Part shown: in pieces, positions 10,435 to 21,100 of the stretch | Numbering within the stretch: the first letter of the stretch is position 1 | How the letters are laid out: every line of letters begins with the position of its first letter | From: Hysterium pulicare CBS 123377 | Lineage: Eukaryota; Ascomycota; Dothideomycetes; Hysteriales; Hysteriaceae | Assembly: GCA_000467715.1 (NCBI GenBank) | Contig: AJFK01000316.1 | Coordinates: 1-64,000 of the forward strand | Direction of reading: 5' to 3' | Length of the DNA stretch: 64,000 bases | Translations under genes and position numbers: made by a program | The notes under the pieces: generated by a model | Databases searched by the model: none | Seen by the model: the letters and a program-made list of their open reading frames with translations, nothing else | Told to the model about the DNA's origin: nothing

Positions 10435-12220
10435 ATGGCAGCAAGCAGCGAAGAACCGAAAGGTTGGGTCGAAACCGTTGACAATCTGGCCACCATGGAT
10501 CCAAGGCGCGATGTGGATGAAGCAGTATTCGTCGAGAAGACAGAAGAGGAAAAGACTTTGCTGAGGAAAACCGATCTCTTTTTGATGCCAACTATCTGGA
10601 TTCTGTACTTGTTTTCTTATATGGTGAGTTACGTTCCATATCAAAGCACTCCTAATACTACTTGAGGAGCCGGTAACAGAATGCTAATATAAGACTGCAG
10701 GACCGTACGAACATCGGAAATGCAAAGGTTGCCGGAATGAATACACAAATCGGATTATCCGACACGCAATACTTCTTAGCGGTAGTAGTGTTTCAAATCG
10801 GCTACGTAATTGCTGAAGTCCCATCAAAGTGACTACCATTAGCACCAACTCAGGATTCCTAGAGCTAAGATTATGTTCTAGCATGATACTCTCTCGAACG
10901 AGACCGTCACTTTACGTGCCATATCTGATGCTACTCTGGGGTACGGTTGCTGCCGCCATGTCAGCAGTGAAAACGCCAGCGCAGCTGCTTGGTGTTCGGT
11001 TTCTTTTGGGTGTTATGGAAGCTGGATTTAGTGTGAGATGTGGTCTCTAAAACTGTAATGTTCGGATACTGATCGAAGCAGCCTGCCATTCTTTTCATCA
11101 TTTCTACCTGGTACCGGAGACATGAACAGTAAGTTCTTGATGTCCTCCGATAGGGAAACATTTGCTTATTTCATCAACTAGATCGAAGCGTTTCATGATC
11201 TTCCTCAGTGCCGGAATATTATCCGGAGCATTTGGTGGTATTGTCGCAGGGGCCATCGCTGACTCTATGGATGGTAGATACGGTATTGCAGGTTGGAGAT
11301 GGTCTGTCTCTTATGAACCTTCGTTTCTAGCAATGTCGCTAACTTGCCGATAGGCTCTTCATCGTCGAAGGTGTCACAACTATCGGCGCTGCATTGATCG
11401 CGCCATTCTTTCTCTTCGATTATCCAGCCACTACAAAACGCCTGACAACCCGTCAGCGGGAGCTAGCCGTAGCACGGCTTCAAGCGGATGGCATCACAAG
11501 TCAAGGCGAGCACGGCGAACGAGCAGAACTGACACATTGGCGACCATTTGTTCATGCAGTCAGTAATTGGAGACTTTGGTTACTGTGCGCGGGATATATG
11601 ACTATCATTGGTTGCTACTCGTTGTCATACTTTAATCCTACGCTGGTTAAGGGACTTGGATGTACAAGCGCCGAAGGCCGGTAAGCATGTCTTTCGATTT
11701 TCAGGAAACCTGACCCTTGAAAACATTATCAAAATAATGGTGGCTGACACACTCTAGATACATGACCGTTCCTCTCTACGTTGTTGCTTTCGCCAACGCA
11801 ATCCAAACTTGCATCCTCGTCGACCGACTCCCCGAGTATCGCCCTATTACGGCGGGCATAGTCCTTACGCTCGGTGCATTGTTCTGCTCCCTCTCCGCCG
11901 GAATTTATGCCTACGTTCCCCGCTACGTCTTTCTGTGCTTCATTAATTCAGCAATATGGACTGCAAACCCACTTGCTCTGTCTTATGCCTCCGTCAGCAT
12001 GGGCTCGCTGCAACCAGAAACTAGAGCAATTAGTTTAGCCTTGATCAACGGATTTGGAAATCTGGCGCAGATTTATGGAAGTTATCTCTTTCCAAGTAGT
12101 GATGCGCCGAAGTATCTGAAGGGATTTGGGACATACGCCGGACTGTTGTTTTTCGGTGCGGGAGTTTATACTAGCGCGTTTATTTTGTTTAGGAAATTTC
12201 CTTTCAAAGCTAGGACATAG
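10435..12220 (+). CDS. MFS transporter, Dal5/allantoate-permease (ACS) type
   Basis: Seven exons, 10435-10623, 10701-10828, 10882-11032, 11082-11128, 11182-11301, 11354-11680 and 11758-12220, give 474 residues. The signature DRTNIGNAK follows the first membrane helix (PTIWILYLFSYM), as in the anion:cation symporter group of the major facilitator superfamily, which takes up allantoate, nicotinate, pantothenate, biotin and other organic anions. About twelve hydrophobic helices can be traced, with a charged cytosolic loop (residues about 240-275) in the middle. It acts at the plasma membrane. The neighbouring regulator, dehydrogenase and AhpD-like gene suggest uptake of a substrate used by them. 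The gene appears intact. Confidence 0.88.
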
Positions 12221-12523
12221 CTCGCATGGCCAGAACTCTCACTAGTAATTTATACATAGTGGCATTAATTAACAAGCTTTGTGGTCGTCGATTCACCAGT
12301 TTGTTTCGTAGTTGAATTTAGAAATAGTCTTCCTGATTGGGGAACTAACTGTTCCGAATAAACTCCGGACCAAGTTCGTCTTCGGAGCATCCCAAAACCT
12401 CAAGACCAAACGCATAGAATACAACTGCACCTTGTCGTTCCATCACCGCAGATATACACCATCTTTACCTAAATATTCTACTTTATTACGCCATACCTAA
12501 AACCCGCTCCCCCACCCACAACA
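12221..12523. other. Intergenic, no gene seen
   Basis: A 303-bp gap between the transporter and the TMEM234-like gene. It presumably holds a terminator and a promoter; I see no distinct motif. Confidence 0.4.
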
Positions 12524-13108
12524 ATGGACCCCGACGCACCGCACACCATCCCCGCGCAATCCTCCCCCTCCCTCATCCGCTGGGTCCTAGGTTTCCTTCT
12601 CGTCGGCGCCTGCTGGGGCCTTACTACACCCTTCATGAGACGCGCCGCACTCAATTACACGCCTACCGTCCGACCGTCCGTGACCGACCCGAGTAATAGC
12701 TGGCTGAAGAGGAAGATACTGGGCGTGTGGTGGGCGGTTGTGGACTTGTTGCGTCGACCGGCTTATGCGGTGCCATTGTTGGTGAATGTGACGGGAAGTG
12801 TGTGGTTTTTTGTGTTGATTGGGAAGGCTGGTGAGTTTGTTCTATCTACCGCTGATGTTGAGATCAATTCGCAATGCTATAAGAGGAGAGAAAGGGGGCC
12901 GCAGAGGCTAGATTTAGAGGCTGATTTGATTTTCATGTGGATAGAACTCAGTCTTACGGTCCCGATTACGAATTCGCTCGCTTTCTTGTTCACGGTTCTG
13001 GGAGAGTGGTGGGCTGAGGGGAAGGTCATAAATAGGGATACTTGGATAGGAATGGGGTTTGTGCTTGGGGGAATAGCACTTTGTGTGCAGAGTAAAGGAG
13101 GATCATAG
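12524..13108 (+). CDS. TMEM234-like small membrane protein
   Basis: The frame is open for 194 codons, but a likely 114-bp intron (12831-12944, GTGAGT...ATAG) lies inside it without a stop; removing it gives 156 residues. The spliced protein has about four membrane segments (WVLGFLLVGACWGLTTPFM near the start, then two central ones and a C-terminal WIGMGFVLGGIALCV). The GACWGLTTPFMRRA and TNSLAFLFTVLGEWW stretches fit the TMEM234 (UPF0546, DUF2368) family, which is related to the drug/metabolite-transporter fold. Its function in fungi is unknown. The unspliced form would insert a charged 38-residue loop in place of helix continuity, which argues that the intron is real. Confidence 0.75.
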   Translation: MDPDAPHTIPAQSSPSLIRWVLGFLLVGACWGLTTPFMRRAALNYTPTVRPSVTDPSNSWLKRKILGVWWAVVDLLRRPAYAVPLLVNVTGSVWFFVLIGKAGEFVLSTADVEINSQCYKRRERGPQRLDLEADLIFMWIELSLTVPITNSLAFLFTVLGEWWAEGKVINRDTWIGMGFVLGGIALCVQSKGGS

Positions 13109-13389
13109 TTTGTAATGTTGAGTCATATAGACTTTGGTTTAGAGGCATATAGACTTGCGTAGCATCGGACTCTATATAGAGCATGATGTTCTTCTACTTC
13201 CCTGGCTTCAAGCTCCTCCCAGCTTCTGAATTTCTCTGTGTAGAGCATTCTTCAGGATATGCGAGCTTTATGTCGCTAGGCGCCATGCAATGTAATAATT
13301 GCAACGGGCCAAAATGCCGTAGGTATATCCAAAATCCAACCGCGCTCCAACGTTATCTGGTTATAATAGCCAACTCTTTTCCAAGTACC

Positions 13390-14418
13390 TCAATCCGCCC
13401 AGCCCTTTTCTGGCCAGCCATTACTTCCAGGTCCTTCCTCCGGCCAACCCTGTGGTATTGTAGCATACTGAGGGAGTCTATACCTCTTTTCACAGCCAGA
13501 TTCGGTGCATTGTAAATTGCATAATCCGAAGGCTTCGCAAAAGCACTCGCCGGCATTTTGGCAATCTACAGCGGGCATACCCATAATAACTGCAAAAAAC
13601 TCAATCAGATGGAGTTCAGTGGTTTCGAGAACTGATTAGAGATTTAACTTACTATGCCACATGTACTCGATAACCCTCCCACTAATCTGATCACTCAACT
13701 CCGTATCAATAAGCCACTGCCTAATCCTCTCGTACTCGCTTTTCGGCTTTTGGCGTACCCGTTCTCTACTCACAGCGAACTGACTCGAACAATGTGCGCC
13801 CACAGTTTCCGGCACAGTCTCATTCGGGAAGAAATATCTAAACACCTCTGCGTATGCGGCTTCATTTTGTGATCGGTCGTCGGTGTTCTGGGAGGGGTTC
13901 AAGGGGTGCAATTCGGAGGGGCAACCCATGAGCCAGGTACAGCGCAAGGCGACGAAGCCGCGCTTTCTGACATTCTGCAAGCGGAATTTCTGGAGGACAG
14001 GGACTCCGTCGTACATGGGGTCTTCGTTATGCCATTGATATCTTAGACTGTGTATGAAGATCGAGACATCGGGCAGAGCGTCATAGCGGTCGATAAGGTA
14101 GGTTAAGTATACCATAGCTTCTCTCCCTTTATTTATAGGTACTGTCAGTGTCGCATTTGGGTCGTTGACTACGTAGACATTCTTTTTCCAATCTGTGAAG
14201 TATTCGTATAGCCAGTTTATATCATCTCCTTTCATACAAGCTACAACTAGTTCTTTCTCGGCAGGTTTTGTGGAGGGGAAGGTTGATTCATCATCGCTGG
14301 CATCTGAGCCTAGGTAGAAGCGATCGAGGGAGCCATTGGAGAAGTGGAGGAATGTGTAGAATAATGTTGCTAGGCCGGTGAAGAGGAGGATGTATCGATA
14401 TACGCGGTGGAGTGCCAT
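13390..14418 (-). CDS. DUF3431 family protein
   Basis: Exons 14418-13653 and 13589-13390 join into 321 residues across a 63-bp intron. A signal anchor lies at about residues 8-26. The globular part has KELVVACMKGDDINWLYEY, then DVSIFIHSLRYQWH, FVALRCTWLMGCPSELHP and the EYMWH end that precedes a Cys-rich C-terminal segment. These match DUF3431, a family common in ascomycetes with a glycosyltransferase-like look but no proven activity. The protein is probably Golgi or secretory. The final exon (Cys-x5-Cys-x-Cys-x5-Cys pattern) is needed to match the family's usual end, which supports the splice. The start ATG sits directly before the anchor. Confidence 0.8.
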
Positions 14419-15561
14419 TTTTATGGGAAGGCCTATAGCCTGAGAATAGTCGTGTGCGATAGTCGACTCATGGAGAGCAGATTTTCCTCGGAATTAGAAA
14501 TCTATGGCGATGTGGAGGAAATATTCAGATGGTGCTGAGTAGAAGGCTGAGTCGATAAGGCTGCAGTGAGACAACGGGGGTCAGGATCTCGACCCATGGG
14601 TGGCGCGCTTGCACGTGCAGATGCGTCTTGGAAGCCTACTCGACAAACTTCAATTAACCTACCACAACTCCAACATTATTCAAAGTATATTGTTCAAGCT
14701 ATTCGTAGTACTAAGCGGCTTGCGTCTCCTAAGAAATCTCCATGCTTTACACTCAAGTTTAAACCATCCTCTAAAAAGAGCACACACGGCTTTCCTTAGG
14801 CCCCCGAACCACAAACATTTCCAGCGTCTATAGAACGTTTCATGTTACCAATCATTGGTAGAACTATCCAGGGATTCATCTTGCCAAATGTTGACGCTAG
14901 CAGCTCTCAGGATAGCATTAAGAAGAGCATGGGAGTTGAAGGGAGGCGAGTAGAATGGTAGAATTTTCCAAACAGTCCGCTATGAAAATGGTTGATTGTA
15001 CAGCTCTGTAAGTTGATATTCCCTGAAAACAACCCGATTTTCATATTGCAGAGCTCTTGGGGTTAACATTTCGGCCTTTAACCAATTATCAGTTACCTAA
15101 CTTGGCCTCTCTAACACGCTATATTTAGTGGCGGCAACATGTCGATAATTCGCATGTCCGAGAAATCGAGTTGTCAATGTCCCGTCAGCAGAGACACAAC
15201 CCCCAATATATACTATTCTGTTCTATTGACACTCGTTCTCATTTACAATTTGGGAAAATGTCTTGCCAGCTGTGCAACCTCCGACTACCATCCCTAGTTC
15301 GAAATCTTCAGGTCTCTTGAGGCCCCTTAGCCTCAAGATCGACATAACTGAACTTTGCCCCCGCTAAACAAGATCCAGCATCAAACTGTCTCAAGTGTGC
15401 TACTTATCCTTCTCGTGGGAATTCTTACCAACGAGGTCTTCCTCCACCTTCCTTTCTGCTTCTGTCATCAAGCGCCCCCCGTCCTCATTTCGAAGACTCT
15501 TCAACTACGATCGCCTAGTTGAACAACAGCAAAGCGACTAGTTCGCAACCTTGAGATCAAC
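14419..15561. other. Long divergent intergenic region
   Basis: About 1.1 kb separates the DUF3431 gene (minus) from the Cys-rich surface-protein gene (plus), so two promoters lie back to back here. A pyrimidine-rich stretch just upstream of 15562 (about 15380-15530) fits a fungal leader. Small frames at 14566-14833 show no recognisable product. Confidence 0.4.
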
Positions 15562-16626
15562 ATGTTTTTGTGGCGCTCGATTACAATCCTCGCGGCAGCC
15601 ACACTTTGTTTGTTCGTCTTCTTCACATCGGATCTCACCCGTCGGCACAGATTATTTGAATCAATATCGAAACGAAACGATCCGGGCGTGTCTCGGAAGG
15701 AACTGAGGCTCAAATCACCATTCAACAATGAAGTAAACGATGTGCAGTACGACAGTGGCCTGTACAAGCGCGCGGACATCTGCAATGAAACTTTTCCAGG
15801 AAGGTACTCGCAAACTTGTGACCCTTCAAACACACTTTGCTGTAAGGAATAGAAGAGGATTTGGGACAACTGCAGCAAATTCTGAGATCTTTTGTAGGCA
15901 TAATTCCCGGCGCGTCTCGACCAGCTTGTGTAACAATTTTGGGTTATGGCTTCTGTTGCACAGAGTACATTGACCCACCCCTTTCTGCTTCCTGAGCATG
16001 GGCTTATTTTCTGTAGACATACAGACTGCTTCGTAGACACAGACAGCGCTTGCGGAACGACTGGTGCATCAACTTGCGCCACGGACAGATGCTGCCCACA
16101 ATATACTAATTGTGTACAAAGTGGATACAACTACACGTCTGCCAAGTTGGTTCGTTGCAACGTCGATCGTAGTCTAATTCCTGGCTACTCCTCCACTGCT
16201 TCCGCGGCCTCTACCAAAAGTACACGATCGAAGTCTCCAGCCTCGACAGCTGCCAGCCAAACTGCCGCTTCCACAACTACCTCTTCTTCCACCCCAACTC
16301 AAATAAGCGATAAAGATTCTGGTATTGGTGGTGGTGCAGTTGCTGGGATAGTTGTTGGTGTACTAGCTGTGATTGGATTTGGAGCTTTAGCGAATTGGAT
16401 CGTATACCGGCGCATGCAAAGAAAGAATGCTACTCCTGGGAGTAATTCGGCAGCATATGAGCCATATCAGCAACTGGTAGGAGGGCCGCAGCAAGAATAT
16501 GGACAAAACTCACAACCGGAATACTATGATCAGCCGAAGGAACACTATGGGCATCCTCTCAGTGAGCTGCCAGCAGAGCATCGCAACGAGCTGCCGGCGG
16601 AATATCAGAGGATAGAATTGCCATAA
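15562..16626 (+). CDS. Cys-rich single-pass surface protein, hypothetical
   Basis: Exons 15562-15841, 15898-15964 and 16017-16626 give 318 residues; the two short introns (56 and 52 bp) are needed to keep the Cys pattern in frame. In order: a signal peptide or signal anchor (residues about 6-25), a compact ectodomain with about a dozen Cys including two CC pairs (ETFPGRYSQTCDPSNTLCC, later GFCCTEHTDC and TDRCC), a Ser/Thr/Ala-rich stalk likely to be O-glycosylated, one membrane helix (AVAGIVVGVLAVIGFGAL), and a Gln/Tyr/Glu-rich cytosolic tail. The tail ends in imperfect ELPAE repeats. The architecture resembles wall-stress sensors (WSC/Mid2 type), but the Cys domain is not the canonical WSC. 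I infer a cell-surface sensor or adhesin; no family is named. Confidence 0.65.
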
Positions 16627-16682
16627 CATTCTTGTCTTAAAGCGTAGTGTATAGAGAGTTTCTATTTAATTGACCACGCTAG

Positions 16683-17000
16683 ACCAGCTCAAATAACTCC
16701 ATTCCTTTTCCGATCGTGTCAAAGACGCGAACTGGATTTGATACATGGTACAGAGGCCGATTTGAATCGGTATAGCTACGTGATCGTAATATAAAGGAGC
16801 GTGTAGGCCTTCATTAATTCCCTTTTCTACCCTAATTTCAACTATAAGCAGTATTTTCTTTTACCTCACTATAGAAAACCAGCTTTACACATTGTGTCCC
16901 TTTTCCAATTGACTCACAGATGGGAACTGGACTTGAAGCCTGGCGCAAAGGCCAAACGAGTGTGTTATAGCGACCCTACCGTGGTATAATGGGGCGTGGC
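16683..17000. repeat. Diverged direct repeat, about 125 bp per copy
   Basis: Copy one at about 16683-16808 and copy two at about 16876-17000 share, in order, CCAGCT, CCTTTTCC, GAACTGGA-TTGA, AGGCC, TATAGC and a final TATAA-GG-GCGTG. By eye roughly 60 percent of positions agree. Neither copy is coding. The copies lie between the surface-protein gene and an F-box-like gene, upstream of the latter, so they may be a duplicated promoter or leader segment, or an old insertion remnant. Confidence 0.6.
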
Positions 17001-17181
17001 TACCTTCGGCCTCTCACAGAATCACGTGCCAGATATCGCACTCCAAAACAACCTCACCGAAGCTTCACTCCCAATTCCTCACCACACACCTTCCTCAGAA
17101 AAGAGTAAGTAATCCAAACTTCTCCCCCCTCCTCTATCTCTGTTCTTTACCTTAACAAGCCTACACAGCACCGCCGCAACA

Positions 17182-17883
17182 ATGAACCCGCTGCGCTCTG
17201 GAAAGAGACGAAAAATCAATATGGATCACGTCGCAAAGTTCTTTTCGACCGTGCGTGCGCCCGCATTACCGCACGAAGTCATTCTGAAGATCCTGAACTT
17301 CGCTCTTCCTTGGGACCAGCCTCTCAGCGCCAGTGACTTCGAGCCTGAGTCAGAAAGCCTCGGTGTCTACTTCGTTCTCCTCTACTTCGATAGGTTCAAT
17401 GTCAAGAAGACAATGCGCGCCCTCTACAGACAGAACACAACCCTGGTGCTCAAGCCGGAGCCAGGCAAACAGACATTCAAAATTCCGCATCGATGGTACT
17501 GGCGCTACGTCACAGAGGTGGTATTCGACTACACTGGCCGAGACATCGGACACATTCTCGAAAAAGGGAAAGGCAGAATGCGAAAAGCCCATCCGATCAT
17601 CAATTTCGTCTACGATCATAATTGGAAGGGCATTAAGATCTTCAAGTTGGTGTTGTGTGAGACTGTTGGCTATCCGCAACTGAATTTATGGCTCATGCTC
17701 TTCATTCAGGCGGGACTGAAGCGCCTGGCGGACAAACCATTCATCGTTTGTGATGAGATTGCGGATACGGAGACTTCGGCGGCTGAGTGGAAGAAAGATA
17801 TTGCGGCTGAGATTTGGATGTCGAAGTTGGCGGGTTCGAGAAGTACGAGATATGGTTGTGGAGTTGGTGTTTACGAGGAGTGA
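17182..17883 (+). CDS. F-box-like domain protein, hypothetical
   Basis: A single-exon 233-residue protein with a basic N-terminus (SGKRRKINM) and LPHEVILKILNFAL at about residues 28-41, the usual F-box start. The rest, with HRWYWRYVTEVVFDYTG and WLMLFIQAGLKRLADKPF, has no named domain but follows the plan of the other two F-box-like genes in this window (518-1237 and 35283-36266): a short F-box, a line of mixed helices and strands, and a 'ylw.ll' helix. An SCF adaptor role is an inference. The ATG at 17182 is preceded by a CAACA context and lies just before the motif. Confidence 0.6.
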   Translation: MNPLRSGKRRKINMDHVAKFFSTVRAPALPHEVILKILNFALPWDQPLSASDFEPESESLGVYFVLLYFDRFNVKKTMRALYRQNTTLVLKPEPGKQTFKIPHRWYWRYVTEVVFDYTGRDIGHILEKGKGRMRKAHPIINFVYDHNWKGIKIFKLVLCETVGYPQLNLWLMLFIQAGLKRLADKPFIVCDEIADTETSAAEWKKDIAAEIWMSKLAGSRSTRYGCGVGVYEE

Positions 17884-18171
17884 ATGCGGCCTCATCAGGT
17901 AGACTGGAGCTTTTATGACTTCTCTTTCAAGAGAGCTTGTGTGATTGGCGCTCTGTCTTGTCACAAGCAAGGAACCACAGCGACGGATGAGACATTAGCA
18001 AACCTGAAAGAACGCATTATCGAATGCTAGAGCAAATAACAAAACATTACCATACAAAAAAACTTCGCCCATAACAAATGAAAGCTTTGATAGACATGCA
18101 GTGTCATTCCATTTTCCCATCGATACAGTCAATCCCTTCATCAAATCCCCATTAATCCTGTAACCATCTTT

Positions 18172-21100
18172 CTAATAAACCCTCTCCACATTCCCATTTC
18201 CATTAGCATGCGACCCCTTCATCCACCCCGCACTCCTCCTCCTAACCATCTCCTCTCTCCTCTTCCGCAAGACCTCAGTCTCCTCTCCCTCAATCCCAAA
18301 TCCAAACCTCTTTGGCGCCTTCCAGACCCCCATCTCATCTGGCGTCGCCGTGCCAGGATTCCACTTATCGATCGCTCTCGGCGCTTTCTCCTGCCAACTC
18401 TTCTCGCCTTGGAACCTCTGATCCAGGTTCGAGAAAAGCTCAACATATCCTTGTGGACCTTTATCGAATTTGCCGCGTCTCTGAACAGCGCGCTTGAGGA
18501 GCTCGGCATGCTGGGTCGCGATGGCGGTGATTTCGGCTCGAGAAAGTCCTTCGTGGCTTCCGTGGCCCTCGGAGATCAGGGCCAGGACTTCTTCGTGCAG
18601 TTCGGCTGCTTTGCGGAACTCTTTCGTCTCCGTGTAGAGTTGTGACAGTAAGACTGTAAATTCTAGAGCCGTCTTGTCGAGTTCGCCGCGCACGTGGTTC
18701 AAGTTGTAGCGGATGTCTTTAGCAAGGTGGATAGCGGCGCTGAATTTGCCAAGACAGGCGTGAGTTTCGATGAGGCAGCGGCCGATCCAGAGAACGATGG
18801 GGCTTGGGAGAGAGGTATGAATTTGGCGGGATGCCCAAAGGAGGTGCAAGATACGCTGGGATAAGGTTAGCATGGAGTGAAGGTTAAAGTTGAGGAGGTG
18901 GAAGTGGAGATGGCAGTCACTTACCTCGAGGTCTTGGTATTTCTTTTGCTCGCTCAGAAGGCTCACGAGGTCGGTCAGAAGATCTGAGAGCTCGATCAAT
19001 GGCATGTCCACTCTATCCAATCCTTCAAGCGCTTCCTGAAGGATAGCACGTGAGAGATCGAGCATGGTGTGGTAGAACTTCTCGTCACTGCAGCGTTTCG
19101 TTCCAATGCCGGCGAGGTACTTGGCGAGGTCGAAACCGGTGCGTATGTCCTGTTCGGTACGGAATCCGCCTTGAATATGAATGAATCGGTCAATGAGTGT
19201 GGCAAGATCATAAGCTTCGTGGAAGCGCGAATGCTGGGTATGTTCGAAAACCTTTTTGGTGGCGCGATCAATGACAATGCGCTCATAGTTGCTCTTCATG
19301 ATTTCTTCCAAAGAGATTCGGAAGAAAGATTGCATGACGGATTGATTGACACTGTGCTTGAGGTTCAGATACTTGGAGAAGTACTCCACGAGATCTTTCT
19401 CAACCCGAGTAAACTCGGAAGAGCGCTGTGATTTCTCGAGGTAAAAATACAAACGGTACCCGGATTTGATGACAGATAGGGAGTCTTTCTGTGTCTTCGT
19501 GGCTTTGTAGTAGGACTCGTACATCAAGATCTCGCTTCGGATTTCGGCCATGACGGACGAGAAGGATCTGGTTTGGCTTATGCTTGATTGGAACGAGGCC
19601 AAGAAGATGTAGGACTTTTGGGACGTTGAGACAGATTTAGTGGTCTTCATCTTAACTTCTTCAATAACCTTCGTGTACATCTCTTGGATCAGCGTGGATG
19701 CTTGATCTTGGAAACCGCACTCGGTGTAAGTCTCGGCGATGCTCTGTGCCGATTCTATGAGTTTTTCGGAACGTGTTTCATGGCTGAATATGTCTAATAC
19801 ACTGGTCCGGAGAGTCTGCGTTGCCGTGGTGATCGACTCGGTGGTATTCTGCTTCTTGTACGTGGTCACTAGACTTCTCAACGAAGTCAAAGTTTCTGTG
19901 GAGCAGCGTTCAGTACGCTTATACTCCTCAAATCGTTCGCGATGCAGCTCTACAGCCTTGGAGAGTGTAGACGTGCTCGAGCTGTATATCGTAGCAAGCT
20001 TCTTGTTTACAGTCTGCTGAATGGTTTGAGTAAACGATGTGGTAGTCTTGGTCTCTTTGCTGGATTTGATGACCTCGTTGTAAAGTGAGATTGATTCTTC
20101 ACGAAACTCCTCTCGCTTTTCGCTGATTTCGGCGAGGTGTAAAGTGGCTTTGATGGTCAGCTCATGATGGACTCCGTAAATGCGCTTGCATGTCTCGCGA
20201 TAATCGATTGCCACCTGGCGGATATAGGTGTACTCGGTCGTCTTCTTGTGCTCCATTACGAACATGTAGCGAGAGTAGATCTTCTCGACGATCTTGACTT
20301 CGAGTTTGTATGATTCGCCATAGCTCAAGAATGTACGCCAGAGGTAGCCATAAACCTCAAAGCACTCTTCCCAGCGCTCCTCAATCTCGTAGATCTCGCA
20401 CAGCAACAGCGCAGCTCTAACTCCTTCAATGTGGAGGCATTTATGCCCGATGCGGAAAGCTGAGTAGATGTAGTAATAAGCTGTTGCAGCTTCTTGGTAC
20501 AGTCTCATACGGAAAGCGATGAGCCCAAACGCGTACAGAATCTCGATCGTAGCGGCGTGCGACTTTCCGAAGCAAATTGGCATGAATACGAAAAGTTCCC
20601 GATAGATCTCGATAACTTTTTCGTACCTGTAGATCTTTTCGAAGAATGCAATAATCAGCTTGACGGTTTTGAGAATGAAGTGATGCTCGTGATGGCCACT
20701 GCAAATCAAGCTGCGGAAAATGTTCCAATAGATTGTAGAAGCGACTTCAACCTGCAGCATCTCAAATCGACAATATGCGAGGCTCATGGCTAGTTCGATG
20801 ATCTCCGAAGAGAATTCCTCCGTATATTCGATGGTAGTCTCACGAACTTCGATTGATGCCCAAACACTACTAATGACCCGAATGTACAGTTCACACGCCT
20901 CTTCATATCGCTCTTCTTTGATGTAGCTTGAGCATAGGGCAATGCAAATCTTGATGGTTGTTGATGAGATCTGCGTTGTTGTGGACGTCATTGTGGACTC
21001 GAAAACCTCGAGTAGCGTTTGTGTCTCCTCCTTCGTCAAGATCGTGGTTGTTGAGGTAGTTGAGCTTGAGGAAATGGACATTGTGACAGTCTCGGCCATG

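Noticed and set aside
14566-14833. Overlapping frames in the 14.4-15.6 kb gap
   Set aside because: Two overlapping frames of similar length with no motif suggest chance.
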